From the NCBI RefSeq assembly GCF_000463015.1, contig NC_022234.1, positions 930,001-994,000 of the forward strand: a stretch of DNA of 64,000 bases. The letters are read 5' to 3'. Shown piece after piece: positions 7,767 to 15,538 of the stretch. How positions within the stretch are numbered: the first letter of the stretch is position 1; every line of letters begins with the position of its first letter. Position numbers and translations under genes: made by a program. The notes beneath the pieces are model-generated. The model was not told where the DNA came from. It saw nothing but the letters and a program-made list of their open reading frames with translations, and ran no database searches. The DNA is from Variovorax paradoxus B4. Lineage in GTDB: Bacteria; Pseudomonadota; Gammaproteobacteria; Burkholderiales; Burkholderiaceae_C.

Positions 7767-9644
7767 TCAGCGGTTCGCCAGCGGGTCCGGCCGGCACGGC
7801 TGCAGGATCGTCTCGCCGCACGCCGGGTAGCCTGCCGGCCCCTTGACGTCTTTCAGCACGCCGAGCCGCACCACCGAGTCGTACCTCGCGTTGTGCAGCA
7901 CATGGAGGCGCTGCTTCTGCGTGAAGGTGTCGAACACCAGGCCGCCGGTTTGGGCCGGCGTGTCGATCCAGATCCGCAGCCGCGAGCCGCTGCGAAAGTA
8001 GTGGCCCATCTTGTGGATCTCGACGCGGGCGAGGACCGGCTGGCCCGGCAGCAGCGGCATCGGCTGCTCCGGCCGTTCGAGCCGAACGGGCAACAACGGC
8101 GTCGAGCGCGCAGTGTCCAGGGCGCGGTTCGACAAGCGCAGCCAGCCACGCTGGACATAGGTCTCCTGCCCGTCCGGCCGGAGTTCGGTAACGGTGACCT
8201 GCAGGTCGGCATCCCCGGCGCTGGCCGTGACCCAGAGGTCTGCACTGCCCGGTCCGTAGACCATCATGTCTTCATCCAACGGCGGCGATGTGTAGGCGAC
8301 GCCCGTGGTCTTCCAGTCTCCAGGCAACGGGCCCCAGAAGCCCCTTCCCGCAATGTCGTTGACGACCACACCGGCGCCCGGGTAGTCGAAGCCATCAGCG
8401 GCTCCGGAGCCAGGTGCATCGGCGAGAGTCTGGCCCGCACCCAGGTGGAACGCCTTGACGGCCAGGTCGTCGCGGCGGATCGACCCTCTTTGCACCACCC
8501 AGCGGGCCCTGGGGGAAACGCGCCGCTCCAGGGCGTTGCCAGTTGCTTCGGAGGTTTCCATCCATACGGTGGTACGCAGCGTGTCACGCTCGAATCCGTT
8601 GTTCTCTCCCTTGACGAAGCGGTCGAGAAAACGCACGGCCATCGCCTGGAAATCCGCGGCCAGGTACATGTCGTGCCGGCCGTTGGTCTGCACCAACCAC
8701 AGCCTCGCCGGATCGAGCCGGGACTGGTAGTAGCCGCTGCGCGGCGTGATGGCCTGGTCCTGGAACGCTTCGAGCGACAGCACAGGAACCTGCACGCGAT
8801 CGGCACGCGGCGCCAGGTCGAAGCTCTTCATGTGATCGTCCCGCAAGGGATGCGACAGGAACAGGTGCATCACGGAGTTCGTCCCTTCGGCCGCGAGGTT
8901 CTTCGGGATCTGCGCCAGGCAGGCAGCGTCGCCCTCTTCCCTTGCGGTCTGCGCGACCACCTTCTCCCAGTAGGCGCGCATGGAGCCGCGCAGGGGCGTG
9001 ATGAAACCGGGCGCCGGCACGCCACCGGGCATCAAGGCGTCGCGGAAGTCCGTCAGCACCATGCCGGGCACGATGGCCCGAAGATGCGGCGGCCGGTGCT
9101 GCGCCGTCGCCAGTTGGGAAGAACCACCGTACGACCAGTTGACCATGCCGACCTTGGCGTCGGACCAGGCTTGCGACGCCGCGAATTCGACGGCTTCGGC
9201 GCCGTGTCTTCCGAGCTGTGGCCGCGTGTACTCGAGCGGGCCTGCGGAGCATCCGCTGCCCGCGGCGTTGACGCCCATCACCGCATAGCCGGACTCGACC
9301 AGCCGCTTGTCGAGCTCGACCGACATCGATGTCTTGTACTGGAGATAGGGCGTTCCCCCGATCGAGCCGGCGTCGTACCCGTTGATGCTCAAGATGACGG
9401 GGACCCGACCCGATGCCTTCGGCAGAAGCACGCTGTAGCGCAGCCTGATCCCGTCGGAAGTCGTGAAATAGCCGGTGAGGCGCTTGGCCCAAAACGGTGC
9501 GGCCGGTCCCTGCGCGGGGAAATCGAAAGGCCGCGACACCGGCAGGCCCGTGTCGGGATCCAGCGAGGCATCCTGCCCATGTGCCACGAGCGATGTGACG
9601 AACGCCGTGGCGAGTGTGATGGCGGCGGCGATGAGCTTCTTCAT
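7767..9644 (-). CDS. CocE/NonD family secreted hydrolase
   Basis: Encodes 625 residues from ATG 9644, chosen because it opens with a good signal peptide (MKKLIAAAITLATAFVTS, cut after VAHG or near it); the longer frame adds a charged, unconserved lead. The N-terminal alpha/beta-hydrolase domain has the nucleophile elbow NWSYGGSSQ (Ser at about residue 171), as in the cocaine-esterase / X-Pro dipeptidyl-peptidase family, and the C-terminal jelly-roll ends with HKMGHYFRSGSRLRIWI and the family's RYDSVVRLGVL. It should hydrolyse esters or amides in the periplasm or outside. It is co-oriented with the acyltransferase downstream. Confidence 0.9.
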   Translation of the reverse strand: MKKLIAAAITLATAFVTSLVAHGQDASLDPDTGLPVSRPFDFPAQGPAAPFWAKRLTGYFTTSDGIRLRYSVLLPKASGRVPVILSINGYDAGSIGGTPYLQYKTSMSVELDKRLVESGYAVMGVNAAGSGCSAGPLEYTRPQLGRHGAEAVEFAASQAWSDAKVGMVNWSYGGSSQLATAQHRPPHLRAIVPGMVLTDFRDALMPGGVPAPGFITPLRGSMRAYWEKVVAQTAREEGDAACLAQIPKNLAAEGTNSVMHLFLSHPLRDDHMKSFDLAPRADRVQVPVLSLEAFQDQAITPRSGYYQSRLDPARLWLVQTNGRHDMYLAADFQAMAVRFLDRFVKGENNGFERDTLRTTVWMETSEATGNALERRVSPRARWVVQRGSIRRDDLAVKAFHLGAGQTLADAPGSGAADGFDYPGAGVVVNDIAGRGFWGPLPGDWKTTGVAYTSPPLDEDMMVYGPGSADLWVTASAGDADLQVTVTELRPDGQETYVQRGWLRLSNRALDTARSTPLLPVRLERPEQPMPLLPGQPVLARVEIHKMGHYFRSGSRLRIWIDTPAQTGGLVFDTFTQKQRLHVLHNARYDSVVRLGVLKDVKGPAGYPACGETILQPCRPDPLANR

Positions 9645-9923
9645 GGTTCTTGTACTCGGGGGCTTGCTGGATCGGCGGCGGGAGGCGATGTTAGGGCATC
9701 GCTGCGTTGTCGGCAGTCCTGCGCACGACAAACCTTGGCGCAGGAAAGTACATACCGGCCAACGCTGTCTTGCGGTCGCGATCGGCGGCTCGGATCACGC
9801 CATCGGACCGATTGATGTCCGTCGCTCAACACGATGCAGCCTCGCACGTGGCTGGTAGCCCTCCCTGCTCAAACCTACGATCGAAGCGGCTATCAAGTTC
9901 CTCACACACACGGAAAGATTCAG

Positions 9924-10994
9924 ATGACGGATTCAGTAATCCCGACCCGCATGAACGATCGCATGGACTTCGTGCGGCGCGGACTGCTGCGCGACGCCGT
10001 GGCGGGTGCCGGCATCGCTGGACTGAGCCTGGCGCTGGGCGGCAGGGTGGCATCCGCGAAGGGCGTCGGATCACCCGCTCTCGCCCTGGCACGCTTGAAA
10101 AATGTCGATGCAGGCGTCTTGAACATCGCTTACTACGAAGCAGGTCCGGCCGATGGTCCCGCGGTGGTGCTGCTTCACGGGTTCCCGTATGACATCGAGG
10201 CGTACGCGGAAGTCGCCCCCATCCTGGCGTCCGCGGGTTGCCGGGTGATCGTTCCCTATTTGCGCGGCTTCGGTCCCACGCGCTTCCTGAATGCAGGCAC
10301 GCTGCGTTCGGGCGAATTTTCGGCGTTCGGCGCGGACCTGCTGGCGCTGCTCGACGCATTGGCGTTGCCGCGCGCGGTGCTCGCGGGTTACGACTGGGGC
10401 GGCAAGGCGGCCAGCGCCGTCGCCGCCCTCTGGCCCGAACGCTGCGCGGGGTTGGTGTCGGGCAACGGTTATGCGTTCGCCGACCCGTCCGCGGCATTGA
10501 TTCCGGCGAAGCCAGAAAGCGAAATTCCGCTCTGGTGGCAGTTCTACTTCCAGACCGAGAGAGGACGGGCCGGCTATGCAAAGCACCGCCGCGAGCTCAA
10601 CCGGCTTTTCTGGAAGCAGTGGTCACCGACTTGGCGCTTCGACGACGCGACCTTTGCCCGTACCGCCGCATCGTTCGATAACCCCGACCACGTCGACGTC
10701 TCGATACATTCGTTTCGCCATCGATTCGGCGCGGTCAAAGGAGATCCGGCCTATGCCGAGATCGATCGCAGGCTCACGTCGCTGCCAACGATACCGGTGC
10801 GGACTGTGACACTGGATGGCAACGACGATGGCGCCCATGAACCGACCGACGGTTCGGCCCAGGCGGTGAAGTTCACGGGGCCACGCACACACCGTGTAAT
10901 AGCGGGCGCGGGACACAACCTGCCGCAAGAGGCGCCGCGCGCTTTTTCGGACGCGGTGCTCGAGCTCCTTCGCGCGGATCGCGGCGCGAATTGA
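9924..10994 (+). CDS. Alpha/beta hydrolase with Tat signal (epoxide hydrolase/dehalogenase-like)
   Basis: Encodes 356 residues from ATG 9924 with GGAAAG seven bases upstream; the longer frame at 9834 is not supported. The first 45 residues hold a twin-arginine signal (FVRRGLLRDAVAGAGIAGLSLAL, end VASAKG). The hydrolase domain shows VVLLHGFPYD (oxyanion HG), the nucleophile motif AGYDWGGKAAS with Asp at about residue 157, and AGAGHNLPQEAP with the catalytic His. The Asp nucleophile and DWGG point to epoxide hydrolase or haloalkane dehalogenase-type chemistry rather than a Ser esterase. It stands alone, divergent from the CocE-type gene 279 bp away. Confidence 0.88.
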   Translation: MTDSVIPTRMNDRMDFVRRGLLRDAVAGAGIAGLSLALGGRVASAKGVGSPALALARLKNVDAGVLNIAYYEAGPADGPAVVLLHGFPYDIEAYAEVAPILASAGCRVIVPYLRGFGPTRFLNAGTLRSGEFSAFGADLLALLDALALPRAVLAGYDWGGKAASAVAALWPERCAGLVSGNGYAFADPSAALIPAKPESEIPLWWQFYFQTERGRAGYAKHRRELNRLFWKQWSPTWRFDDATFARTAASFDNPDHVDVSIHSFRHRFGAVKGDPAYAEIDRRLTSLPTIPVRTVTLDGNDDGAHEPTDGSAQAVKFTGPRTHRVIAGAGHNLPQEAPRAFSDAVLELLRADRGAN

Positions 10995-11088
10995 GCCCGC
11001 AAAACACTGCGGAGGGCACGCCCGCCTCCCGCTTTCGACTTCGCACGGCACCCGAAAGCTGCACTTGATTCGACGGGTCGCTGAGCCT

Positions 11089-11112
11089 ATACTTTCCGAA
11101 ATAGGAAAGTAT
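11089..11112. promoter_or_regulatory. Palindromic operator upstream of GST-ArsR-SRPBCC operon
   Basis: ATACTTTCC and GGAAAGTAT form a perfect 9-bp inverted repeat with a 6-base spacer (GAAATA). It ends 10 bases before the GST start codon, so a bound protein would block transcription start or early elongation. The ArsR-type repressor is encoded two genes' width downstream in the same operon and is the obvious candidate ligand. Confidence 0.75.
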
Positions 11113-11122
11113 TTGTCGCCTC

Positions 11123-11812
11123 ATGAATGCCCTCACACTGCACTACCACCCGCTCTCGTCCTACTGCCACAAGGTGCTGATAGCGATCGACGCGTTGGGC
11201 ATCGAAGTAGAGAGGCGGCTGCTCAACCTGGGAGATCCCGAAGCGCGGGCGTCGCACGTCGCGCTGTGGCCGACGGGCAAGATGCCGCTGTTGGTGGACC
11301 GGCTTCGGCCCGTGCCCGAATCGAGCATCATCATCGAGTATCTCCAGCGACATCATGCAGGCCCGGGCCGCACGCTCATCCCGGAGGATCCGGACGCTGC
11401 GCTCGAGGTGCGCTTGTGGGACCGGCTTTTCGACCTGCACGTGATGACGCCGATGCAAGCGCTGACCGACGACCTTCTGCGGCCGGAAGGTGAACACGAC
11501 GCTCGCGGGGTGGCCAGGGCGCGAGATGGCTTGTCATCGGCCTACGCCTTTATCGACCGTCATGTTGAGGGGCGGACCTGGGTTGCCGGCGACGCATTCA
11601 GCATGGCCGACTGCGCCGCAGCACCAGCCTTGTTCTATGCCGTGACCTACGTGCCGTTATCACCGCAGCATGTTCACCTGGCCGCCTACTTCGAGCGGTT
11701 GATGGATCATTCGTCGGTGGCGACCACCATCGACCAGGCACGCCCTTACTTCAAGTTTTACCCTGGGCGTGCGGGCCTGTCCCGACGCTTCTTCGATCCG
11801 GCGAGCGTCTGA
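11123..11812 (+). CDS. Glutathione S-transferase family protein
   Basis: Encodes 229 residues. The N-terminal thioredoxin-like domain reads LHYHPLSSYCHKVLIAIDALGIE, with SSYC at the active-site position, the cis-Pro in PTGKMPLLV and the glutathione gamma-Glu contact in ESSIIIEYL. The C-terminal helical domain has WVAGDAFSMADCAAAPALFY, the GST N-capping box. It conjugates or isomerises electrophiles with glutathione in the cytoplasm. It is first in a tight operon: one base separates its stop from the ArsR start. The operator 10 bp upstream suggests repression until a substrate-like signal appears. Confidence 0.92.
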   Translation: MNALTLHYHPLSSYCHKVLIAIDALGIEVERRLLNLGDPEARASHVALWPTGKMPLLVDRLRPVPESSIIIEYLQRHHAGPGRTLIPEDPDAALEVRLWDRLFDLHVMTPMQALTDDLLRPEGEHDARGVARARDGLSSAYAFIDRHVEGRTWVAGDAFSMADCAAAPALFYAVTYVPLSPQHVHLAAYFERLMDHSSVATTIDQARPYFKFYPGRAGLSRRFFDPASV

Positions 11813-11813
11813 G

Positions 11814-12161
11814 ATGCGGGCGATCGCCGATCCCGCCCGCCTCGACCGCATGTTCTTTGCGCTGGCCGACGCGTACCGCCGCGGCATGCTCGATCGCCTG
11901 AGCCGAGGACCGGCTTCGGTGTCCGAGCTGGCCGAATCGCTTGGCATTGCGCTGCCTTCGGCAGTCAAGCACCTGGCCGTGTTGGTGGAAGGCGGGTTCG
12001 TCGCCTCCCGCAAAAGCGGCCGCGTGCGCACCTACACGGCCGAGCCCAAGGCGCTCGATGCCATGGAAGCATGGGTCGCAAAGCGCAAGACGCTGCTCAA
12101 CGCGCAGTTCGACCAGCTCGATGCCTACCTGGCCGAGCAGAAAGGCAAGGCCACCTCATGA
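11814..12161 (+). CDS. ArsR family winged-helix repressor
   Basis: Encodes 115 residues; ATG 11814 follows the GST stop by one base, and a longer in-frame start inside the GST gene is unlikely. The winged helix is clear: LADAYRRGMLDRLSRGPASVSELAESLGIALPSAVKHLAVLVEGGFVASRKSGRVRTY. No metal-binding cysteines (CxC) are visible, so this is the non-metal subgroup often encoded next to SRPBCC proteins. It probably represses its own operon at the upstream palindrome. Its stop overlaps the next start (ATGA), so the two are translationally coupled. Confidence 0.92.
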   Translation: MRAIADPARLDRMFFALADAYRRGMLDRLSRGPASVSELAESLGIALPSAVKHLAVLVEGGFVASRKSGRVRTYTAEPKALDAMEAWVAKRKTLLNAQFDQLDAYLAEQKGKATS

Positions 12162-12616
12162 AGCACATCCCCAGCACGCACACCGACTTCGTCATCGAAC
12201 GCGAGTTCGATGCTGCGCCCGAGACGGTATTCCATGCCTGGTCCGACCCCCAGGCAAAGCGCCGCTGGTCCGACTGCCACGCCGAGCACACCACCGAATA
12301 CAGCCTGGACTTCCGGCCGCTCGGGCATGAGATGCATCAGGTCGCCTATCCCGACGGGCGCATCCAGCAGATCGAGAAGGTGTTCTTCGACATCGAGCCC
12401 TCGCGGCGCATCGTCTTCGCCTATGACATCCGGCTCGACGCACGCCGCCTGTCGGTCTCACTCGTGACCGTCGAATTCTTTGCCCACAAGCGCGGCACGC
12501 GCATGGTCTACAAGGAGCAGCTCACGTACCTGAACGGGCATGAAGACCGCGCCGAGCGCATTCGTGGAACCGAAGAAGGCCTGGACCGGCTTCGGTTGCA
12601 AATAGCGCGACTCTAG
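12158..12616 (+). CDS. SRPBCC (AHSA1-type) domain protein
   Basis: Encodes 152 residues, starting in the ATGA overlap with the ArsR gene. FVIEREFDAAPETVFHAWSDPQAKRRW is the standard start of activator-of-Hsp90-homologue-1-like START-fold proteins, and TYLNGHEDRAERIRGTEEGLDRL is the usual C-terminal helix. These bind hydrophobic ligands in a deep pocket. The ArsR-SRPBCC pair is a common gene arrangement; here a GST precedes it. The protein may carry the ligand sensed by the ArsR repressor or detoxified by the GST, which is inference. Confidence 0.9.
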   Translation: MKHIPSTHTDFVIEREFDAAPETVFHAWSDPQAKRRWSDCHAEHTTEYSLDFRPLGHEMHQVAYPDGRIQQIEKVFFDIEPSRRIVFAYDIRLDARRLSVSLVTVEFFAHKRGTRMVYKEQLTYLNGHEDRAERIRGTEEGLDRLRLQIARL

Positions 12617-13387
12617 AACTTGTGCGTGGTTGACAACGCAAGTGTTGGCAGGATTTATCTACACGGGCGCGGCCCGTTGCTAGGTTCGAGGGCGCAGCGC
12701 CCAGCGCTTGGCTGCGGTGCCCGAAGCCTTGATGATCAGCCTCTACTTGCAAGTCTTCCGCTTCGCTTCGCGCTGAAGAATACGTCGGCTCGCTAGCGCT
12801 CGAGCCCTCGACGAGAGCCACCGTATCGACAAGAAAGGTCCGGATGATTGGGGTGTAGAGGCGCGTGCGGTCTCGGGCGGGTGGGTGAGCTTGGACGATC
12901 TCTCCCGGCCGTGTCGCTTGAACTCCGAGCGGTGCCCATGACGCCAACCTACGATAACCAAAGGCACGTAAACACCCTATTGCCGTCGACTGATCGGGCG
13001 TGCGATGCCTCACTTGAGCTTTAAATTGGGCAATGCTCGAGCCAGGCCACCGAGGTGCGGTGCGCACGTAGGCCGTGCCTGGGAAGGGGGTCATCCAAAT
13101 CGTCTCGACAGGCGAAGACCGAGATCGAACTCCTCGCTGCCTGTCGGGACAACGCTGACGAAGCCGCTGAGGATGCGGTCTTGGACGCGATTCTTTTAGC
13201 TTGTGACAAGCCCGCCTTTGAGCGTGAAGATGCGCGAGCCCTCGCGATCATGGAGCGGAGATGCCTGCTGCCACCTGGGCGATGCCTGTGAACAGGCTGC
13301 AACGAAGAAAGGAGGGTCAGAAAGCATGACCCGATTGCGCCAACCATCCCCAAACCAGCGACAACGACCACAGCGCTGGCGCGGGGG
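12617..13387. other. Intergenic region with no supported gene
   Basis: About 770 bp between the SRPBCC gene and the end of a LysR gene. It holds one full copy of the dispersed palindromic repeat (12944-12993). A 78-codon frame at 13055-13291 has a protein-like middle (DNADEAAEDAVLDAILLACDKP), but no ribosome site or known family, so I do not call it. Nothing else was recognised. Confidence 0.5.
12944..12993 (+). repeat. Dispersed palindromic repeat, copy A
   Basis: Reads CCAACCTACGATAACC, then AAAGGCACGTAAACACCCTA, then TTGCCGTCGACTG. It shares the core GATAACC-n-AGGCACGTAAACACCC with copies at 18072, 37342, 38641 and 59364, all on the plus strand. The right arm is more diverged in this copy, so the hairpin is weaker. 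Confidence 0.85.
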
Positions 13388-14356
13388 CTACGCGCTGGGC
13401 GGCGCCTGCACTGGCGCGGCAGGCAAGCTCCGCGCATGCGCCTTCAGGCAGGCAATGAAGTCCATGAGCGTGGCCGAGACGTGTTCGCGGTTCCACACCA
13501 CGGTGATGGGGCCGAAGCGGATGTTCGAATCAATGGCGATCTTCCGGAACAGCCCCAGCGAGGCCATGTAGTCCGCCATGGATTCCGCACACACGCCGAC
13601 ATAGTCGCCCTTTTGCAGCAGGGCCTGCATCATGGCCAGCGAGGCGGTTTCTGCCTTGGGCACCAGCCACGATGCCTGTTGCTCGATGAGATAGGCATCC
13701 ATCTGGATGCGAGTGAGCGTGCCAAGGGGCGGCATCACCCATTTCTCCCGCAGTACGTCGGCAAAGCCCAGCGGCTGGTCGCTGTCCCAGTGCTTGCTGC
13801 CCTGGCCGATGACGATGCTCACCTGGTCGTCGAAGAGCACGTGATGCGCCAGCTGCGGCTGGTGCGCCCTTGCATCCAGAACGCCGATCACGGCGTCCAT
13901 GGCACGCGTGTCCAGGCCCTTGAGCAGGTCGTCGAACAGCCCGTCGTGAATGGACACGGCCACATCGGCATGGCGCTGCTGGAACGCGGTCACGGCTTCG
14001 GGCAGGCCGCCGGCGATGCCCGCCCAGACGCTGCCCACGTTCAGACGCGGCACGCGTCCCGCGGCCGCCGCATGCATCTCGCGGCCGGTGCGGACGACAT
14101 CTCCCAGCACGGTGATGGCCAGCCGCTTGAGCAGATGCCCCGCAGGCGTCAGCTGCACCTTGCGCCCACGCACCATCAGCGGCGTGCCCGCCACGCGTTC
14201 CAGTTCTGCCAGCCAGTGCGACATGGCAGATTGCGTCATGTGCAGCCGCGCCGCCGCCTCGGTCAGCGTGCCCACCTCGTCCAGAACCAGAAAGGATTCC
14301 AGATGCCGGACCTTGATGCCCCGCGCCCAGGAGAGGCCTTCTGAACGTTCAATCAT
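13388..14356 (-). CDS. LysR family transcriptional regulator
   Basis: Encodes 322 residues. The winged helix starts at about residue 16 (VRHLESFLVLDEVGTLTEAAARLHMTQSAMSHWLAELE) and the effector domain starts near PRLNVGSVWAGIAGGLPEAV. It is divergent from the Bug receptor and gamma-glutamyltransferase genes, so it probably controls them in response to their substrate. The C-terminal tail AHARSLPAAPVQAPPSA is low-complexity. Confidence 0.92.
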   Translation of the reverse strand: MIERSEGLSWARGIKVRHLESFLVLDEVGTLTEAAARLHMTQSAMSHWLAELERVAGTPLMVRGRKVQLTPAGHLLKRLAITVLGDVVRTGREMHAAAAGRVPRLNVGSVWAGIAGGLPEAVTAFQQRHADVAVSIHDGLFDDLLKGLDTRAMDAVIGVLDARAHQPQLAHHVLFDDQVSIVIGQGSKHWDSDQPLGFADVLREKWVMPPLGTLTRIQMDAYLIEQQASWLVPKAETASLAMMQALLQKGDYVGVCAESMADYMASLGLFRKIAIDSNIRFGPITVVWNREHVSATLMDFIACLKAHARSLPAAPVQAPPSA

Positions 14357-14459
14357 GAGTAAATCTTCATATATCCATTTTGCATTTTCACTAGGTGGAT
14401 AGCAGGGTTGTCATGAAAATTACTTCATCTTTTTGTGTCAGACCCTCAGAGGAATCCCT
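14357..14459. promoter_or_regulatory. Divergent LysR/Bug promoter region
   Basis: This 103-bp gap is clearly AT-rich. It contains TATCCA and TGGATA as an inverted pair (14372-14377, 14396-14401) and ATGAA-n6-TTCAT (14413-14428), both of the size LysR proteins bind. AGAGGA at 14448-14453 is the ribosome site that places the Bug start at GTG 14460. Confidence 0.5.
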
Positions 14460-15446
14460 GTGCCTAAAGCAATCACGAACGTCTACAAGATCCTGATGGG
14501 CGTCGCGGTCGCGGCCGCCACGGCCACCACCGTGTACGCGCAAGCCTCCTACCCCAGCCGGCCCGTGCGCCTGGTCGTATCGCAGGCCCCGGGCGGCAGC
14601 AGCGACACGATTGCACGCATGTGGGCGGAGCACGCAGGCAAGGCCATTCGCGCCACCATCGTGGTGGAGAACAAGCCCGGTGCGGGCGGCCTCATTGCCG
14701 CACAGAGCGCGCTGAATGCGCCCGCCGATGGCTACACCCTGCTGTTGGGCAGCGTGTCGCTGATGGTGCTCAACCAATTCACCTACAAGCCGCTGCCCTA
14801 CAACCCCGAGAAGGATTTTGTTGGCGTGACCATGCTGACCACGGTGCCGTTCGTGCTGTCGGCCAATCCGGCCACGGGCATCAAGACGCTCAAGGATCTG
14901 ACGGAAAAAGCCAAGGCGGCGCCCGGCAAGCTGAACTTCGCGTCCGCCGGACTGGGCAACTCCACCCATCTGGCGGTCGAGCTCGTGTCCAATGCCCTGG
15001 GCATTTCGATGACCCACATCCCTTACAAGGGCGAGGCCGACGGCATCCTGGCCACCATCGGTGGGCAGACCGAAGTGATGGCACCGGTGTATGGCACGGC
15101 CCTGCCCCACATCAAGAACCACAAGCTCAATCCACTGGCCGTGTTGTCGCCACAGCGCACCCCTGAGCTGCCTGATGTGCCCACCCTTGGTGAGCTGGGC
15201 GTGAAGGGCTTTGACAACATGGGCTGGAGTGCCGTGGTGGCACGCACCGGCACGCCGCCCGAGATCGTGGAAAAGCTCAACAAAGCGACGGCAGCCTTTC
15301 ACAACAGCCCCGACGTGCAGGCCAAGCTCAAGAGCATGGGCGTGATTCCCATGTCGGGCGCTTCCGCGCTGGTCATGGAGACGGCGGCGCGTGACGCCAA
15401 GGCCTGGGGCCCCACGCTCGGGGCGCTGAATCTCAGCGCCAAGTAA
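14460..15446 (+). CDS. Bug/TctC family periplasmic substrate-binding protein
   Basis: Encodes 328 residues. GTG 14460 is chosen because AGAGGA lies six bases upstream; an in-frame TTG at 14433 lacks this. The signal peptide runs to VYAQA (KILMGVAVAAATATTVYA). The mature protein has the Bug signatures YPSRPVRLVVSQAPGGSSDTIAR, ENKPGAGG and YKGEADGILATIGGQ. Bug receptors bind carboxylates or amino-acid derivatives in the periplasm, often without a matching TctAB transporter nearby, as here. It lies 92 bp upstream of the gamma-glutamyltransferase gene, so the ligand may be a gamma-glutamyl or related compound. Confidence 0.93.
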   Translation: MPKAITNVYKILMGVAVAAATATTVYAQASYPSRPVRLVVSQAPGGSSDTIARMWAEHAGKAIRATIVVENKPGAGGLIAAQSALNAPADGYTLLLGSVSLMVLNQFTYKPLPYNPEKDFVGVTMLTTVPFVLSANPATGIKTLKDLTEKAKAAPGKLNFASAGLGNSTHLAVELVSNALGISMTHIPYKGEADGILATIGGQTEVMAPVYGTALPHIKNHKLNPLAVLSPQRTPELPDVPTLGELGVKGFDNMGWSAVVARTGTPPEIVEKLNKATAAFHNSPDVQAKLKSMGVIPMSGASALVMETAARDAKAWGPTLGALNLSAK

Positions 15447-15538
15447 GCCGGCGGCTTGCGCAAGCGCCGTCCCTTTTTCCTTCCATCTTCACCCCTTGCC
15501 GTATCGCCGATGCAGCAAGGGGTTCGTCATCACACCTC

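Noticed and set aside
12944..12993. Repeat copies as integron attC sites
   Set aside because: The arms lack convincing attC core boxes (GTTRRRY/RYYYAAC in the right places) and no integrase gene is in the window.
12522..13094. Long minus-strand open frame containing CLRAFGYRRL
   Set aside because: That peptide is the translated palindromic repeat (it recurs in a frame at 17791-18204). No ribosome site or domain is present; the frame is open by high G+C.
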